A DNA stretch of 64,000 bases from Aquipseudomonas guryensis (GCF_014164785.1 NZ_JACJFN010000001.1:248001-312000); one strand, 5' to 3'; counted from the first letter of the stretch, positions 28,631 to 38,311 are shown. The notes: generated from the sequence alone by a model not told the origin. Made by a program: numbers and translations.

Positions 28631-28700
28631 AACAGGCGCAATGCTGCCGCCTGTCGACCTAATCCGTTACCATCGGCGCACTTTCGACACGAGACCCGGC

Positions 28701-28877
28701 ATGTATATCTACCGACTGGTCCTGCTCCTGGTGGTGGGGATCTACCTGTTTTCCCCGGCCATCATGGACTGGTGGATCGACCCCAATGGCGCCTGGTATC
28801 GGCCCTACCTGCTGTGGCTGATCCTGATCGTGGTGACCTTTATCCTGCAGAGCCAGCAGGATGCCGATGAACTCTGA
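28701..28877 (+). CDS. cbrX: Small membrane protein upstream of cbrA (CbrX-like)
   Basis: 58 aa, two hydrophobic segments: YIYRLVLLLVVGIYLFSPAI (about 2-21) and LLWLILIVVTFILQS (about 37-51), joined by a short WIDPNGAWYRPY loop, with an acidic end QQDADEL. A small conserved gene in this position is called cbrX in P. putida, where I recall it being co-transcribed with cbrAB; the name is by position and size only. The start at 28701 removes a non-hydrophobic N-terminal run. The gap to cbrA is 56 bp and contains a 12-bp palindrome. Confidence 0.7.
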   Translation: MYIYRLVLLLVVGIYLFSPAIMDWWIDPNGAWYRPYLLWLILIVVTFILQSQQDADEL

Positions 28878-28879
28878 CC

Positions 28880-28891
28880 TGCACCGGTGCA
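28880..28891. promoter_or_regulatory. Perfect 12-bp palindrome before cbrA
   Basis: TGCACCGGTGCA lies between the small membrane gene and cbrA, 42 bp upstream of the cbrA start. It could be an operator or an mRNA hairpin; nothing further can be shown. Confidence 0.3.
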
Positions 28892-28933
28892 ATCCGGTGA
28901 CCGCCTTTTATCCTTATTCGCAGAGCCAACGAG

Positions 28934-31888
28934 ATGCTGACGAGCTTTGACCTGAGTCAGCTGATCCTGATCAGCGCCACCTACCTGCTGCTGCTGTTCG
29001 GCGTGGCCTGGATCAGCGAGAAGGGTCTGATCCCGCGCTGGATCATCCGCCACCCGCTGACCTACACCCTGTCGCTGGGCGTATATGCCAGCGCCTGGGC
29101 CTTCTACGGCACGGTGGGGCTGGCCTACCAGTATGGCTTCGGCTTCCTCGCCAGCTACCTGGGCATCACCGGCGCCTTCCTGCTGGCCCCGGTGCTGCTC
29201 TACCCGATCCTGCGCATCACCCGTACCTATCAGCTGTCGTCGCTGGCCGACCTGTTTGCCTTTCGTTTTCGCAGCAGCTGGGCCGGTGCGTTGACCACCC
29301 TGTTCATGCTGATCGGCGTACTACCGCTGCTGGCGTTGCAGATCCAGGCGGTGGCCGATTCGATCGGCATCCTCACCCGCGAACCACTGCAGAACCGCTT
29401 CGCTCTGGGCTTCTGCGCACTGATCACGCTGTTCACCATCCTCTTCGGCGCCCGCCATATCGCCACCCGCGAGAAGCATGAGGGGCTGGTGTTCGCCATC
29501 GCCTTCGAGTCGGTGGTCAAGCTACTGGCCCTCGGCGGCATCGGTCTGTACGCCCTATATGGCGTGTTTGGTGGGCCCGGCGAGCTGGAGCTGTGGCTGC
29601 TGCAGAACCAGGCCTCGCTCACCGCCCTGCACACGCCGCTGCAGGAAGGTCCGTGGCGCACCCTGCTGCTGGTGTTCTTCGCCTCGGCCATCGTCATGCC
29701 GCACATGTACCACATGACCTTCACCGAGAACCTCAACCCGCGCGCCATCGTCAGCGCCAGCTGGGGCCTGCCGCTGTTCCTCCTGCTGATGAGCCTGTCG
29801 GTACCGCTGATCCTCTGGGCCGGGCTCAAGCTGGGCGCCACCACCAACCCGGAATACTTCACCCTTGGCCTGGGGATCGCGGTGAACAGCCCGACCCTGG
29901 CCCTGGTCGCCTATATCGGCGGACTGTCGGCTTCCAGCGGACTGATCATCGTCACCACCCTGGCGCTGTCCGGCATGGCCCTCAATCACCTGGTGCTGCC
30001 GCTTTACCAGCCGCCGGCCGAAGGCAACATCTACCGCTGGCTGAAGTGGACGCGGCGCGCGCTGATCATCGCCATCATCATGGCCGCCTACGGTTTCTAC
30101 CTGCTGCTCGGCGCCGAGCAGGACCTGGCCAACCTGGGCATCGTCGCCTTCGTCGCCACCCTGCAGTTCCTTCCCGGCGCGCTGTCGGTGCTGTACTGGC
30201 CGACCGCCAACCGCCGCGGCTTCATCGCCGGCCTGCTGACCGGCGCCTTGGTCTGGGCGGTAAGCATGCTGCTGCCGCTGGTGAGCAACCTGCAGGGCAT
30301 GCAGCTGCCGCTGTTCAATGTCATCTATACCCTCGACGACACCAGCTGGCACCTGGCGGCCATCGGCTCGCTGGCAGCCAACGTGCTGGTATTCACCCTG
30401 ATCTCGCTATTCACCGAGGCCAGTCCCGAGGAAAAGAGCGCCGCCGAAGCCTGCACCGTGGACAACGTGCGCCGTCCGCAACGGCGTGAACTGCTGGCCA
30501 CCTCGCCACAGGACTTCGCCGCCCAACTGGCCAAGCCACTCGGCGCGAAGACCGCGCAGAAGGAAGTCGAACAGGCCCTGCGCGATCTGCACCTGCCCTT
30601 CGACGAGCGCCGTCCCTATGCCCTGCGCCGCCTGCGCGACCGCATCGAGGCCAACCTCTCCGGCCTGATGGGCCCCAGCGTGGCCCAGGACATTGTCGAG
30701 ACCTTCCTGCCTTACAAGAGCGGCAGCGAAAGCTATGTCAGCGAAGACATCCACTTCATCGAGAGCCGCCTGGAAGATTACCAGTCGCGCCTCACCGGCC
30801 TGGCCGCCGAGCTGGACGCCCTGCGCCGCTTCCACCGGCAGACCCTGCAGGAACTGCCGATGGGCGTCTGCTCGCTGGCCAAGGACCAGGAAATCCTCAT
30901 GTGGAACCGCGCCCTCGAGGACCTAACGGCGATCCCCGCCCTGCGCGTGGTCGGCTCACGCCTCGACGCCCTCGACGAGCCCTGGCAAAGCCTGCTGAGC
31001 AGCTTCATCCAGCAGGACGACGAACACCTGCATAAACAGCAACTGACCCTGGACGGCGAAGAACGCTGGATCAACCTGCACAAAGCGGCCATCGACGAGC
31101 CGCTGGCGCCGGGCAACAGCGGCCTGGTGCTGCTGATCGAAGACGTCACCGAGACCCGCGTACTGGAGGACCAACTGGTGCATTCCGAGCGTCTGGCCAG
31201 CATCGGCCGTCTGGCCGCCGGGGTGGCCCACGAGATTGGCAACCCGGTCACCGGCATCGCCTGCCTGGCGCAGAACCTGCGCGAGGAGCGCGAGGACGAC
31301 GAGGAGGTCGCCGAGCTCAGTTCGCAAATCATCGACCAGACCAAGCGCATCTCGCGCATCGTCCAGTCGCTGATGAACTTCGCCCATGCCGGCGCCCAGC
31401 AACGCGCCGAGTACCCGGTCAGCCTGGCGGCGGTAGCGCAGGACGCGATCAGCCTGCTGTCGCTCAACCGCAATGCCACCGACGTGCAGTTCTTCAACCT
31501 CTGCGACCCCGATCACCTGGCCAAGGGCGACCCGCAACGCCTGGCCCAGGTGCTGATCAACCTGTTGTCCAACGCCCGCGATGCCTCGCCGACCGGCGGT
31601 GCCATTCGGGTCAGCAGCGAGGCCAGCGAGCAGAGCGTGCAACTGATCGTCGAGGACGAAGGCAGCGGCATTCCCAGGGCGATCATGGATCGCCTGTTCG
31701 AACCGTTCTTCACCACCAAGGATCCGGGCAAGGGCACCGGGCTGGGTCTTGCACTGGTCTATTCCATCGTGGAAGAGCATTATGGGCAGATCACCATCGA
31801 CAGCCCGGCCAACCCCGAACGCCAACTCGGAACCCGTTTCCGCGTGACGCTGCCGCGCTATATCGAAGCGACGTCCGTAGCGACCTAA
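28934..31888 (+). CDS. cbrA: Sensor histidine kinase CbrA (transporter-like sensor domain)
   Basis: 984 aa sensor of the CbrAB two-component system that balances carbon and nitrogen use. The N-terminal ~500 residues are a sodium/solute symporter-like membrane domain (about 12-13 helices; [20 protein letters not shown] is typical). A linker and a PAS-like region follow ([20 protein letters not shown]). The kinase core has phospho-acceptor H766 in [20 protein letters not shown] box [13 protein letters not shown]1 box EDEGSGIP and G2 box [13 protein letters not shown]. It lacks the receiver domain found in some relatives. It is followed 92 bp later by its partner cbrB. Confidence 0.96.
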   Translation: MLTSFDLSQLILISATYLLLLFGVAWISEKGLIPRWIIRHPLTYTLSLGVYASAWAFYGTVGLAYQYGFGFLASYLGITGAFLLAPVLLYPILRITRTYQLSSLADLFAFRFRSSWAGALTTLFMLIGVLPLLALQIQAVADSIGILTREPLQNRFALGFCALITLFTILFGARHIATREKHEGLVFAIAFESVVKLLALGGIGLYALYGVFGGPGELELWLLQNQASLTALHTPLQEGPWRTLLLVFFASAIVMPHMYHMTFTENLNPRAIVSASWGLPLFLLLMSLSVPLILWAGLKLGATTNPEYFTLGLGIAVNSPTLALVAYIGGLSASSGLIIVTTLALSGMALNHLVLPLYQPPAEGNIYRWLKWTRRALIIAIIMAAYGFYLLLGAEQDLANLGIVAFVATLQFLPGALSVLYWPTANRRGFIAGLLTGALVWAVSMLLPLVSNLQGMQLPLFNVIYTLDDTSWHLAAIGSLAANVLVFTLISLFTEASPEEKSAAEACTVDNVRRPQRRELLATSPQDFAAQLAKPLGAKTAQKEVEQALRDLHLPFDERRPYALRRLRDRIEANLSGLMGPSVAQDIVETFLPYKSGSESYVSEDIHFIESRLEDYQSRLTGLAAELDALRRFHRQTLQELPMGVCSLAKDQEILMWNRALEDLTAIPALRVVGSRLDALDEPWQSLLSSFIQQDDEHLHKQQLTLDGEERWINLHKAAIDEPLAPGNSGLVLLIEDVTETRVLEDQLVHSERLASIGRLAAGVAHEIGNPVTGIACLAQNLREEREDDEEVAELSSQIIDQTKRISRIVQSLMNFAHAGAQQRAEYPVSLAAVAQDAISLLSLNRNATDVQFFNLCDPDHLAKGDPQRLAQVLINLLSNARDASPTGGAIRVSSEASEQSVQLIVEDEGSGIPRAIMDRLFEPFFTTKDPGKGTGLGLALVYSIVEEHYGQITIDSPANPERQLGTRFRVTLPRYIEATSVAT

Positions 31889-31901
31889 GCAGTGAACTAT
31901 G

Positions 31902-31955
31902 AGCCTGTTCAAGGCAGCGCGAGCCCGAGCAAGACAGGCTGCAGACCCTGAACAG
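31902..31955 (+). other. Alternative hairpins in the cbrA-cbrB spacer
   Basis: AGCCTGT (31902-31908) can pair with ACAGGCT (31934-31940), while the overlapping CTGTTCA (31905-31911) can instead pair with TGAACAG (31949-31955). The two structures are mutually exclusive. They lie 26-79 bases upstream of the cbrB start, so they might affect read-through or translation of cbrB. The remaining spacer carries only the GAGAG ribosome site. Confidence 0.35.
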
Positions 31956-31980
31956 ATTCGAGACCGTCGAGAGAGAATCA

Positions 31981-33396
31981 ATGCCTCACATCCTCATCGT
32001 CGAAGACGAAACCATCATCCGCTCGGCGCTGCGCCGCCTGCTGGAACGCAACCAGTATCAGGTCAGCGAAGCCGGATCGGTGCAGGAGGCCCAGGAGCGC
32101 TATAGCATCCCCGGCTTCGACCTGATCGTCAGCGACCTGCGCCTGCCCGGCGCGCCCGGCACCGAGCTGATCAAGCTGGCCGAAGGCACCCCGGTGCTGA
32201 TCATGACCAGCTACGCCAGCCTGCGTTCGGCGGTAGACTCGATGAAGATGGGCGCGGTCGACTACATCGCCAAGCCCTTCGATCACGATGAAATGCTCCA
32301 GGCCGTGGCGCGCATACTGCGTGATCACCAGGAAGCGCGCAGCAAGCCCGCGGAAAGCCCGAGCAAGAATGCCGGCAAGCCGGCCGCCAATGTTGACGGC
32401 GATATCGGCATCATCGGCTCCTGCGCCGTCATGCAGGACCTCTACGGCAAGATCCGCAAGGTCGCGCCAACCGACTCCAACGTATTGATCCAGGGTGAGT
32501 CCGGCACCGGCAAGGAGCTGGTCGCCCGCGCCCTGCACAACCTGTCACGACGGGCCAAGGCGCCGCTGATTTCGGTCAACTGCGCGGCGATTCCGGAAAC
32601 CCTGATCGAGTCGGAACTGTTCGGCCATGAGAAAGGCGCCTTCACCGGCGCCAGCGCCGGCCGCGCCGGCCTGGTCGAAGCGGCTGACGGCGGCACCCTG
32701 TTCCTCGATGAAATCGGCGAGCTGCCGCTGGAGGCGCAAGCGCGCCTGCTGCGCGTGCTACAAGAAGGCGAGATCCGTCGGGTCGGCTCGGTGCAGTCGC
32801 AGAAGGTCGACGTGCGCCTGATCGCCGCTACCCACCGCGACCTGAAGACCCTGGCCAAGATCGGCCAGTTTCGCGAAGACCTGTATTACCGCCTGCACGT
32901 CATCGCCCTCAAGCTGCCGCCGCTGCGTGAGCGCGGTGCCGATGTCAACGAGATTGCCAAGGCCTTCCTGCTGCGCCAATGCACCCGCATGGGGCGTGAA
33001 GACCTGCGTTTTGCCAACGACGCCGAACAGGCTATTCGCCACTACTCCTGGCCGGGCAACGTGCGCGAACTGGAAAACGCCATCGAGCGCGCGGTGATCC
33101 TCTGCGAGAGCGTAGAGATATCCGCCGAGCTGCTGGGCATCGATATCGAGCTTGATGATCTGGAAGACGGCTACTTCAATGAGTCGGGCAGCAGCTCTGC
33201 CAGCAGCAACAACCACGAGCCGACCGAAGACCTGTCCCTGGAAGACTACTTCCAGCACTTCGTCCTCGAGCACCAGGACCACATGACCGAGACTGAACTG
33301 GCACGCAAGCTCGGCATCAGCCGCAAGTGCCTATGGGAACGTCGCCAACGCCTGGGCATCCCGCGGCGCAAATCGGGGGCCGCGACCGGCTCCTGA
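31981..33396 (+). CDS. cbrB: Sigma54-dependent response regulator CbrB
   Basis: 471 aa NtrC-family activator. The receiver domain (1-120) has phospho-acceptor D52 (SDLRLPG) and K98. The AAA+ domain has Walker A G172-ESGTGKE and the sigma54-contact loop GAFTGA (219-224), with Walker B GGTLFLDEIGELP. The C-terminal Fis-type helix-turn-helix is ETELARKLGISRKCLWERRQ. All features needed to activate a sigma54 promoter are intact, and a matching promoter (crcZ) lies directly downstream. Confidence 0.97.
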   Translation: MPHILIVEDETIIRSALRRLLERNQYQVSEAGSVQEAQERYSIPGFDLIVSDLRLPGAPGTELIKLAEGTPVLIMTSYASLRSAVDSMKMGAVDYIAKPFDHDEMLQAVARILRDHQEARSKPAESPSKNAGKPAANVDGDIGIIGSCAVMQDLYGKIRKVAPTDSNVLIQGESGTGKELVARALHNLSRRAKAPLISVNCAAIPETLIESELFGHEKGAFTGASAGRAGLVEAADGGTLFLDEIGELPLEAQARLLRVLQEGEIRRVGSVQSQKVDVRLIAATHRDLKTLAKIGQFREDLYYRLHVIALKLPPLRERGADVNEIAKAFLLRQCTRMGREDLRFANDAEQAIRHYSWPGNVRELENAIERAVILCESVEISAELLGIDIELDDLEDGYFNESGSSSASSNNHEPTEDLSLEDYFQHFVLEHQDHMTETELARKLGISRKCLWERRQRLGIPRRKSGAATGS

Positions 33397-33441
33397 AGCG
33401 TTACCTGCGGCGACCGGCTAGAGGAACAAAGGTTCCACCGG

Positions 33442-33470
33442 TTGTTACCCACACAAACATCGCGTAACAA
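33442..33470 (+). promoter_or_regulatory. CbrB-type upstream activator site for crcZ
   Basis: TTGTTAC (33442-33448) and GTAACAA (33464-33470) form a dyad with a 15-base spacer. The half-sites TGTTAC and GTAACA match the CbrB recognition pattern described for Pseudomonas crcZ. It is about 112 bp upstream of the sigma54 promoter, a normal enhancer distance. Confidence 0.75.
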
Positions 33471-33508
33471 AAGCCGGGTTCATCGGTAACGAGAACCCGG
33501 CTTTTTTT
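33471..33508 (+). terminator. Terminator after cbrB
   Basis: AGCCGGGTTC and GAACCCGGCT form a stem with loop ATCGGTAACGA-type sequence, followed by TTTTTTT. It isolates crcZ from cbrB read-through. The loop itself contains GGTAAC, an extra CbrB-like half-site. Confidence 0.85.
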
Positions 33509-33566
33509 GTGCACACAGCCAAACATGAAATCGGCAAACCATTGATAAATAAGGATTTGCAAAAAC

Positions 33567-33583
33567 TGGCACGGGTTCTGCTT
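33567..33583 (+). promoter_or_regulatory. Sigma54 promoter of crcZ
   Basis: TGGCACGGGTTCTGCTT matches the -24/-12 consensus TGGCACG-N4-TTGCW at all invariant positions (GG at -24, GC at -12). Transcription is expected to begin near 33593. Confidence 0.88.
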
Positions 33584-33592
33584 TATCTCTGG

Positions 33593-33950
33593 CATAACAA
33601 CAATAACAAACCAGAAACAACACAATAAAAATAAGACAGAACGACTCCAGCACAACAAAAACAACAAGGCGGAGGCGCAGCTAACTGATCATTTTGGAGA
33701 GGATTTGCCCTTGGGGTTCGCCCCACAGCCAGACTGAGAACAATAAAACTGCCTTGAGGCAGCACCTGAACTGGTTGGGTCAAGGATTGATCAAGGCAAT
33801 ATCAGCATCCAAAGTAATCCGTTTGCTCCTGGTACCTGAATTGGGCTACCAAAAACGGGCCAACCAACAAAAACAACAGGCCCGCAATAATAACAAAAAC
33901 AAAGCACGCACCTACTTGGGGGGGAGCCTAGGCTCCCCCAGTAGCTTTAC
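33593..33950 (+). ncRNA. crcZ: CrcZ regulatory RNA (Crc/Hfq decoy)
   Basis: About 358 nt RNA between cbrB and pcnB, the conserved crcZ position. It should start just after the sigma54 promoter and end at the GC-rich hairpin at 33912-33945. At least five clusters of the A-rich CA motif bound by Hfq/Crc are visible: AACAACAATAACAA near 33597, AAACAACACAATAAAAATA near 33615, CACAACAAAAACAACAAGG near 33651, AACAATAAAA near 33739, and CCAACAAAAACAACAGG then AATAATAACAAAAACAA near 33862-33902. CrcZ relieves carbon catabolite repression by titrating Hfq. Ends are inferred. Confidence 0.9.
33912..33945 (+). terminator. CrcZ 3' terminator hairpin
   Basis: GGGGGAGCC-TA-GGCTCCCCC is a perfect stem extended by CTACT...AGTAG, followed by a weak T run (CTTTACC). 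It matches the expected end of crcZ. Confidence 0.75.
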
Positions 33951-33971
33951 CCTCCCCGGTTTGCCATTTAA

Positions 33972-34000
33972 TTCACCATCCCCCTCCCCAATGCTAGAAT
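33972..34000 (+). promoter_or_regulatory. Candidate sigma70 promoter for pcnB
   Basis: TTCACC (33972-33977), a 17 bp spacer and TAGAAT (33995-34000) lie after the crcZ terminator and about 120 bp before pcnB. The -10 matches 5/6, the -35 4/6. The rest of the gap to 34118 shows nothing else. Confidence 0.45.
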
Positions 34001-34118
34001 CCGCGCCAGCCGTGCGTTCTAATGCATTTTTCAGCCCGTCGCCTTACGTCTCTTGTTTTCATCCAGACGCTTTACGACGCCCTGAAACGACCGTTTTCTT
34101 CATTACACAGTGCTCCCC

Positions 34119-35522
34119 ATGCTGAAAAAGCTGTTCAAGTCCTTCCGCTCGCCCCTCAAGCGCAAAGCCCATCCACGCAGCACCCCCGAGGTTCTGAGCA
34201 GCCGCCAGCACGCCCTGCAGCGGGCGAAGTTCAGTCGCAATGCGGTGAACGTGGTGGAGCGCCTGCAGCATGCCGGCTACCAGGCCTACCTGGTCGGCGG
34301 TTGCGTGCGCGACTTGCTGCTCGGCCTGCAGCCCAAGGACTTCGACGTCGCCACCAGCGCCACGCCGGAACAGGTCCGCGCCGAGTTTCGCAACGCACGG
34401 GTGATCGGCCGCCGCTTCAAGCTGGCACACGTGCATTTCGGCCGCGAGATCATCGAAGTCGCCACCTTCCGCGCCAACCACCCGCAGGGTGATGACGAGG
34501 AAGACAGCCACCTGTCCTCGCGCAACGAGAGCGGGCGCATCCTGCGTGACAACGTCTACGGCAGCCTGGAGGACGACGCCCAGCGCCGCGACTTCACCAT
34601 CAATGCGCTGTATTTCGACGTCACCGGCGAGCGCATCCTCGACTACGCCCATGGCGTACACGACATCCGCAACCGCCTGATCCGCCTGATCGGCGATCCC
34701 GAGCAGCGCTACCTGGAAGACCCGGTGCGCATGCTGCGTGCCGTGCGCTTCGCCGCCAAACTCGACTTCGATATCGAGAAGCACAGCGCCGCACCGATTC
34801 GCCAGCTGGCCTCGAAACTGCGCGACATTCCTTCAGCACGCCTGTTCGACGAAGTGCTCAAGCTGTTTCTCGCCGGTTACGCCGAGCACACCTTCGACCT
34901 GCTGGTCGAGTACGACCTGTTCGCCCCGCTGTTCCCGGCCAGCGCCGCCGCCCTCAAGCGCAACCCGGACTACACCGGCACGCTGATCCGCCAGGCCCTG
35001 GCCAATACCGACGATCGTATCGCCCAGGGCAAGCCGGTAACCCCGGCCTTCCTGTTCGCTGCTCTGCTCTGGCCGGCCCTGCCGGCGCGCGTTCTGCAAC
35101 TGCAGGAGCGCGGCATGCCGCCGATCCCGGCCATGCAGGAAGCCGCCCACGACCTGATCGCCGAGCAGTGCCAGCGCATTGCCATTCCCAAGCGTTTCAC
35201 CCTGCCGATCCGCGAGATCTGGGACATGCAGGAGCGCCTGCCACGGCGCAGCGGCAAACGTGCCGATCTGCTGCTGGAGAACCCACGCTTCCGTGCCGGT
35301 TACGACTTCCTGCTGCTGCGCGAAGATGCAGGCGAAGAAACCGGTGGCCTGGGCGACTGGTGGACCGACTACCAGGATGCTACCGACAGCGAACGGCGCA
35401 GCATGATCCGCGACCTCAGCAATCGCCAGGATGACGCCGGTGAAGGCCCAGCCCGCAAGCGCCGCCGTGGCGGCCGCAACAAGCGCCGCGGTCCACGCAC
35501 CGACGCGCCTGCCGGCGAATAA
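34119..35522 (+). CDS. pcnB: Poly(A) polymerase I
   Basis: 467 aa class II nucleotidyltransferase that adds poly(A) tails to RNA 3' ends and so promotes decay. Active-site segments are YLVGGCVRDLLLGLQPKDFD (with the DxD of DFDVAT) and FTINALYFDVTGERILDY; the RNA-binding domain includes DPVRMLRAVRFAAKLDFDIE. The C-terminus is strongly basic (RKRRRGGRNKRRG), as in other PcnB proteins. ATG at 34119 was preferred to the GTG at 34110 nine bases earlier. First gene of a pcnB-folK-panBCD run. Confidence 0.95.
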   Translation: MLKKLFKSFRSPLKRKAHPRSTPEVLSSRQHALQRAKFSRNAVNVVERLQHAGYQAYLVGGCVRDLLLGLQPKDFDVATSATPEQVRAEFRNARVIGRRFKLAHVHFGREIIEVATFRANHPQGDDEEDSHLSSRNESGRILRDNVYGSLEDDAQRRDFTINALYFDVTGERILDYAHGVHDIRNRLIRLIGDPEQRYLEDPVRMLRAVRFAAKLDFDIEKHSAAPIRQLASKLRDIPSARLFDEVLKLFLAGYAEHTFDLLVEYDLFAPLFPASAAALKRNPDYTGTLIRQALANTDDRIAQGKPVTPAFLFAALLWPALPARVLQLQERGMPPIPAMQEAAHDLIAEQCQRIAIPKRFTLPIREIWDMQERLPRRSGKRADLLLENPRFRAGYDFLLLREDAGEETGGLGDWWTDYQDATDSERRSMIRDLSNRQDDAGEGPARKRRRGGRNKRRGPRTDAPAGE

Positions 35523-35523
35523 G

Positions 35524-36024
35524 GTGGAACGGGTCTACCTCGGACTCGGCAGCAACCTGGCCGAGCCCCTGCAGCAACTACGCGCCGCCCTGGCCGCCAT
35601 CACCCGCCTGCCGGGCAGCCAGTTGGCGGCGGTCTCCTCCTTCTATGCCAGCGACCCACTGGGCCCGTCCGACCAGCCACGCTACGTGAATGCAGTGGCC
35701 GCGCTGGATACCAGTCTCGCGCCGCTGGAACTGCTCGATGCCCTGCAGGCCATCGAACTGGAGCAGGGCCGCGTACGCAAGGATGAACGCTGGGGGCCAC
35801 GCACCCTTGACCTCGACATCCTGCTGTTCGGCCAACGCCACCTCGCCGAAGAGCGCCTGACCGTGCCGCATTACCACATGCACGCCCGCGCCTTTGTTCT
35901 CTATCCGCTGGCGGAAATCGCCGCCGACCTGCAGCTGCCCGATGGCCGCCACCTGCGTGACTTGCTGGCAGCCTGCCCCTACACGGGCCTGGAGCGGCTA
36001 GCCGCGCCACAGGTAACGCCGTAA
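35524..36024 (+). CDS. folK: 2-amino-4-hydroxy-6-hydroxymethyldihydropteridine pyrophosphokinase
   Basis: 166 aa HPPK of folate synthesis; transfers pyrophosphate from ATP to the pterin before FolP acts. Conserved motifs are VYLGLGSNLAEP at the start, DPLGPSDQPRYVNAV and the metal-binding WGPRTLDLDILLFG, then VPHYHMHARAFVLYPL. I chose GTG at 35524, one base after the pcnB stop, because the protein then begins directly with VERVYLGLGSN. An in-frame ATG at 35431 would add 31 residues overlapping pcnB. The start is uncertain. Confidence 0.9.
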   Translation: MERVYLGLGSNLAEPLQQLRAALAAITRLPGSQLAAVSSFYASDPLGPSDQPRYVNAVAALDTSLAPLELLDALQAIELEQGRVRKDERWGPRTLDLDILLFGQRHLAEERLTVPHYHMHARAFVLYPLAEIAADLQLPDGRHLRDLLAACPYTGLERLAAPQVTP

Positions 36025-36044
36025 CACGGCGGTAACACCCACGA

Positions 36045-36076
36045 TTGACTTCGTGCACCCCCATCGGGACTATAGG
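36045..36076 (+). promoter_or_regulatory. Candidate promoter for panBC
   Basis: TTGACT (36045-36050) is followed 18 bases later by ACTATA, or 20 bases later by TATAGG (36071-36076). The only promoter-like pair in the 153 bp folK-panB gap. Confidence 0.35.
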
Positions 36077-36177
36077 CGTCCCGTTGCCCTGAGGCGGTGC
36101 AGAACCGCTGCTTATCAGGCCGTGAACCCGCGCCAAAAGCGCCCTGTTTCACCCGGCCTGCTGATGAGGAATCGTTG

Positions 36178-36978
36178 ATGCCTGATACAACCGTAAGCAC
36201 CCTGCTGGGCCTCAAGCAGAAAGGCGAGAAGATCGCCATGCTGACCGCCTACGATGCCACCTTCGCCCAGGCAGCCTGCCAGGCCGGCGTGGACGTGCTG
36301 CTGGTCGGCGACTCCCTCGGCATGGTCCTGCAGGGCCATGACAGCACCCTGCCAGTCAGCGTCACCGACATGGCCTACCACACCGCCGCGGTCAAACGCG
36401 GCAACCAGGGCGCACTGATCCTCAGCGATCTGCCGTTCATGGCCTATGCCACACTGGAACAGACCTTCACCAGCTGCGCCGCGCTGATGCAGGCCGGTGC
36501 GCACATGGTCAAGCTGGAAGGCGCGGCCTGGCTGGCCGAGCCGATCCGCCAACTGGCCGAGCGCGGCGTGCCGGTGTGCGCCCACCTGGGCCTGACCCCG
36601 CAGGCGGTCAACGTGTTCGGCGGTTACAAGGTGCAGGGCCGCGGTGACGCTGCCGCGCGCCAGTTGCGGGCCGATGCCATGGCCCTGGAGCAGGCAGGCG
36701 CCGCCATGGTCCTGCTCGAATGCGTGCCCAGCGAGCTGGCTGCCGAGATCAGTCAGTCACTGAAGATCCCGGTGATCGGTATTGGCGCAGGCTCGGCCAC
36801 CGACGGCCAGGTCCTGGTGCTGCACGACATGCTCGGCCTGTCGCTGACCGGTCGCGCACCGAAGTTCGTGAAGAACTTCATGGCCGGCCAGCCAACCATC
36901 CAGGCCGCCCTCGCCGCCTACGTCCAGGCCGTGAAAGACGTCAGCTTCCCCGCCGAGGAACACGGATTCTCCGCATGA
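36178..36978 (+). CDS. panB: 3-methyl-2-oxobutanoate hydroxymethyltransferase
   Basis: 266 aa TIM-barrel enzyme, first committed step of pantothenate synthesis (ketoisovalerate plus methylene-THF to ketopantoate). Signatures are [34 protein letters not shown] with a metal-binding Asp, and [15 protein letters not shown] [19 protein letters not shown] at 36178 follows GAGGAAT; the upstream extension is not conserved. The stop overlaps panC (ATGA). Confidence 0.96.
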   Translation: MPDTTVSTLLGLKQKGEKIAMLTAYDATFAQAACQAGVDVLLVGDSLGMVLQGHDSTLPVSVTDMAYHTAAVKRGNQGALILSDLPFMAYATLEQTFTSCAALMQAGAHMVKLEGAAWLAEPIRQLAERGVPVCAHLGLTPQAVNVFGGYKVQGRGDAAARQLRADAMALEQAGAAMVLLECVPSELAAEISQSLKIPVIGIGAGSATDGQVLVLHDMLGLSLTGRAPKFVKNFMAGQPTIQAALAAYVQAVKDVSFPAEEHGFSA

Positions 36979-37823
36979 ACACCGTCAAGACCGTACTCGA
37001 ACTGCGCGCCGCCGTGGCGCGCGCGCGTGGCGAAGGCAAGCGCATCGCCTTCGTGCCGACCATGGGCAACCTGCACGAAGGCCATATCGCCCTGGTGGAG
37101 AAGGCCGGCCAGCGCGCCGACTTCGTGGTCGCCAGCATCTTCGTCAACCCGCTGCAGTTCGGCCCCAACGAAGACCTGGCCAAGTACCCGCGCACCCTGC
37201 TCGCCGACCAGGAAAAACTGGTCGCCGCCGGTTGCCACCTGCTGTTCCACCCGGATGTCGAAGAGATGTACCCCAACGGCATGGACGGCCAGACCCTGGT
37301 CAGCGTGCGCGGGGTTTCCGAAGGCCTGTGTGGCGGCAGCCGCCCCGGCCACTTCGACGGCGTCGCCACCGTGGTGAGCAAGCTGTTCAACATGGTTCAG
37401 CCGGATCTGGCGATCTTCGGCGAAAAGGACTTCCAGCAACTGGCAGTGATCCGCACCCTGGTGCGCGACCTCAACATGCCAATCCAGATCATGGGCGAGC
37501 CGACCGTACGCGCCGCCGATGGCCTGGCGCTGTCGTCGCGTAACGGCTACCTGAGCGAACAGCAGCGCGCCAGCGCGCCGGCCCTGTACCGCACCCTGAA
37601 CCAATTGGCCGAGGCCATCCGCGCTGGCCGGCGCGACTTCGCCCAACTCGAGAGCGAAGGCAAGGGCGCCCTCAGCGATGCGGGCTTTCGCCCCGACTAC
37701 CTGGAAATCCGTGAAGCCGGCAGCTTGCGTCCAGCTAGCGCCACGGACAGCCAATTGGTGATTCTCGGCGCAGCGTTCATGGGCGCTACACGGCTGATCG
37801 ACAACCTGGCTTTCGAGCTCTGA
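36975..37823 (+). CDS. panC: Pantothenate synthetase
   Basis: 282 aa ligase joining pantoate and beta-alanine with ATP. The HIGH-type motif is [16 protein letters not shown], followed by [19 protein letters not shown] and the KMSKS-equivalent loop [10 protein letters not shown]. The start overlaps the panB stop by four bases, so translation is coupled. Confidence 0.97.
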   Translation: MNTVKTVLELRAAVARARGEGKRIAFVPTMGNLHEGHIALVEKAGQRADFVVASIFVNPLQFGPNEDLAKYPRTLLADQEKLVAAGCHLLFHPDVEEMYPNGMDGQTLVSVRGVSEGLCGGSRPGHFDGVATVVSKLFNMVQPDLAIFGEKDFQQLAVIRTLVRDLNMPIQIMGEPTVRAADGLALSSRNGYLSEQQRASAPALYRTLNQLAEAIRAGRRDFAQLESEGKGALSDAGFRPDYLEIREAGSLRPASATDSQLVILGAAFMGATRLIDNLAFEL

Positions 37824-37906
37824 GGCCAGGCGATCTGTGACCTTGAACACTGTTCTGGGTTCGGGCAAACTCTGCCGCCGCCCGAGGTACTGACGAGGAA
37901 ATTGCC

Positions 37907-38287
37907 ATGCACGCCATCATGCTCAAGGCCAAACTGCACCGCGCCATCGTCACCCATGCGGTGCTCGACTACGAAGGCTCCTGCGCCATCGACGGCGAAT
38001 GGCTGGACCTCTCCGGCATCCGCGAATACGAGCAGATCCAGCTGTACAACGTGGACAACGGCGAACGCTTCACCACCTACGCCATCCGCGGCGAGGAAGG
38101 TTCGAAGATCATCTCGGTCAACGGTGCCGCCGCGCACAAGGCCGGCGTCGGCCACCGCCTGATCATCTGCGCCTACGCCCACTACAGCGAGGCCGAGCTG
38201 GCCAACTTCCAGCCGCGCGTTCTCTATATGGGTGCCGATGGCGAGCTGAGCCACACCAGCAACGCAATTCCCGTACAGGTCGCCTGA
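37907..38287 (+). CDS. panD: Aspartate 1-decarboxylase (pyruvoyl enzyme)
   Basis: 126 aa proenzyme that self-cleaves between G24 and S25 (DYEGSCAID) to create the pyruvoyl cofactor, then makes beta-alanine from aspartate. K9 and H11 and the downstream [17 protein letters not shown] are conserved. Completes panBCD; 83 bp after panC with its own GAGGAA site. This is the classical PanD, not a PLP type. Confidence 0.97.
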   Translation: MHAIMLKAKLHRAIVTHAVLDYEGSCAIDGEWLDLSGIREYEQIQLYNVDNGERFTTYAIRGEEGSKIISVNGAAAHKAGVGHRLIICAYAHYSEAELANFQPRVLYMGADGELSHTSNAIPVQVA

Positions 38288-38311
38288 TCGCGAGCCGTAC
38301 CGCTACACTGC

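Noticed and set aside
31901..31911. GAGCCTGTTCA matching the end of the 14.7 kb inverted-repeat element
   Set aside because: Only 11 bases match and the complementary end is missing; it is explained by the local hairpin between cbrA and cbrB.
33401..34125. Several small open frames in the cbrB-pcnB gap on both strands
   Set aside because: They overlap the crcZ RNA, its promoter and terminators, have odd compositions (Phe/Leu/Cys or Asn/Lys/Gln rich) and no ribosome sites.
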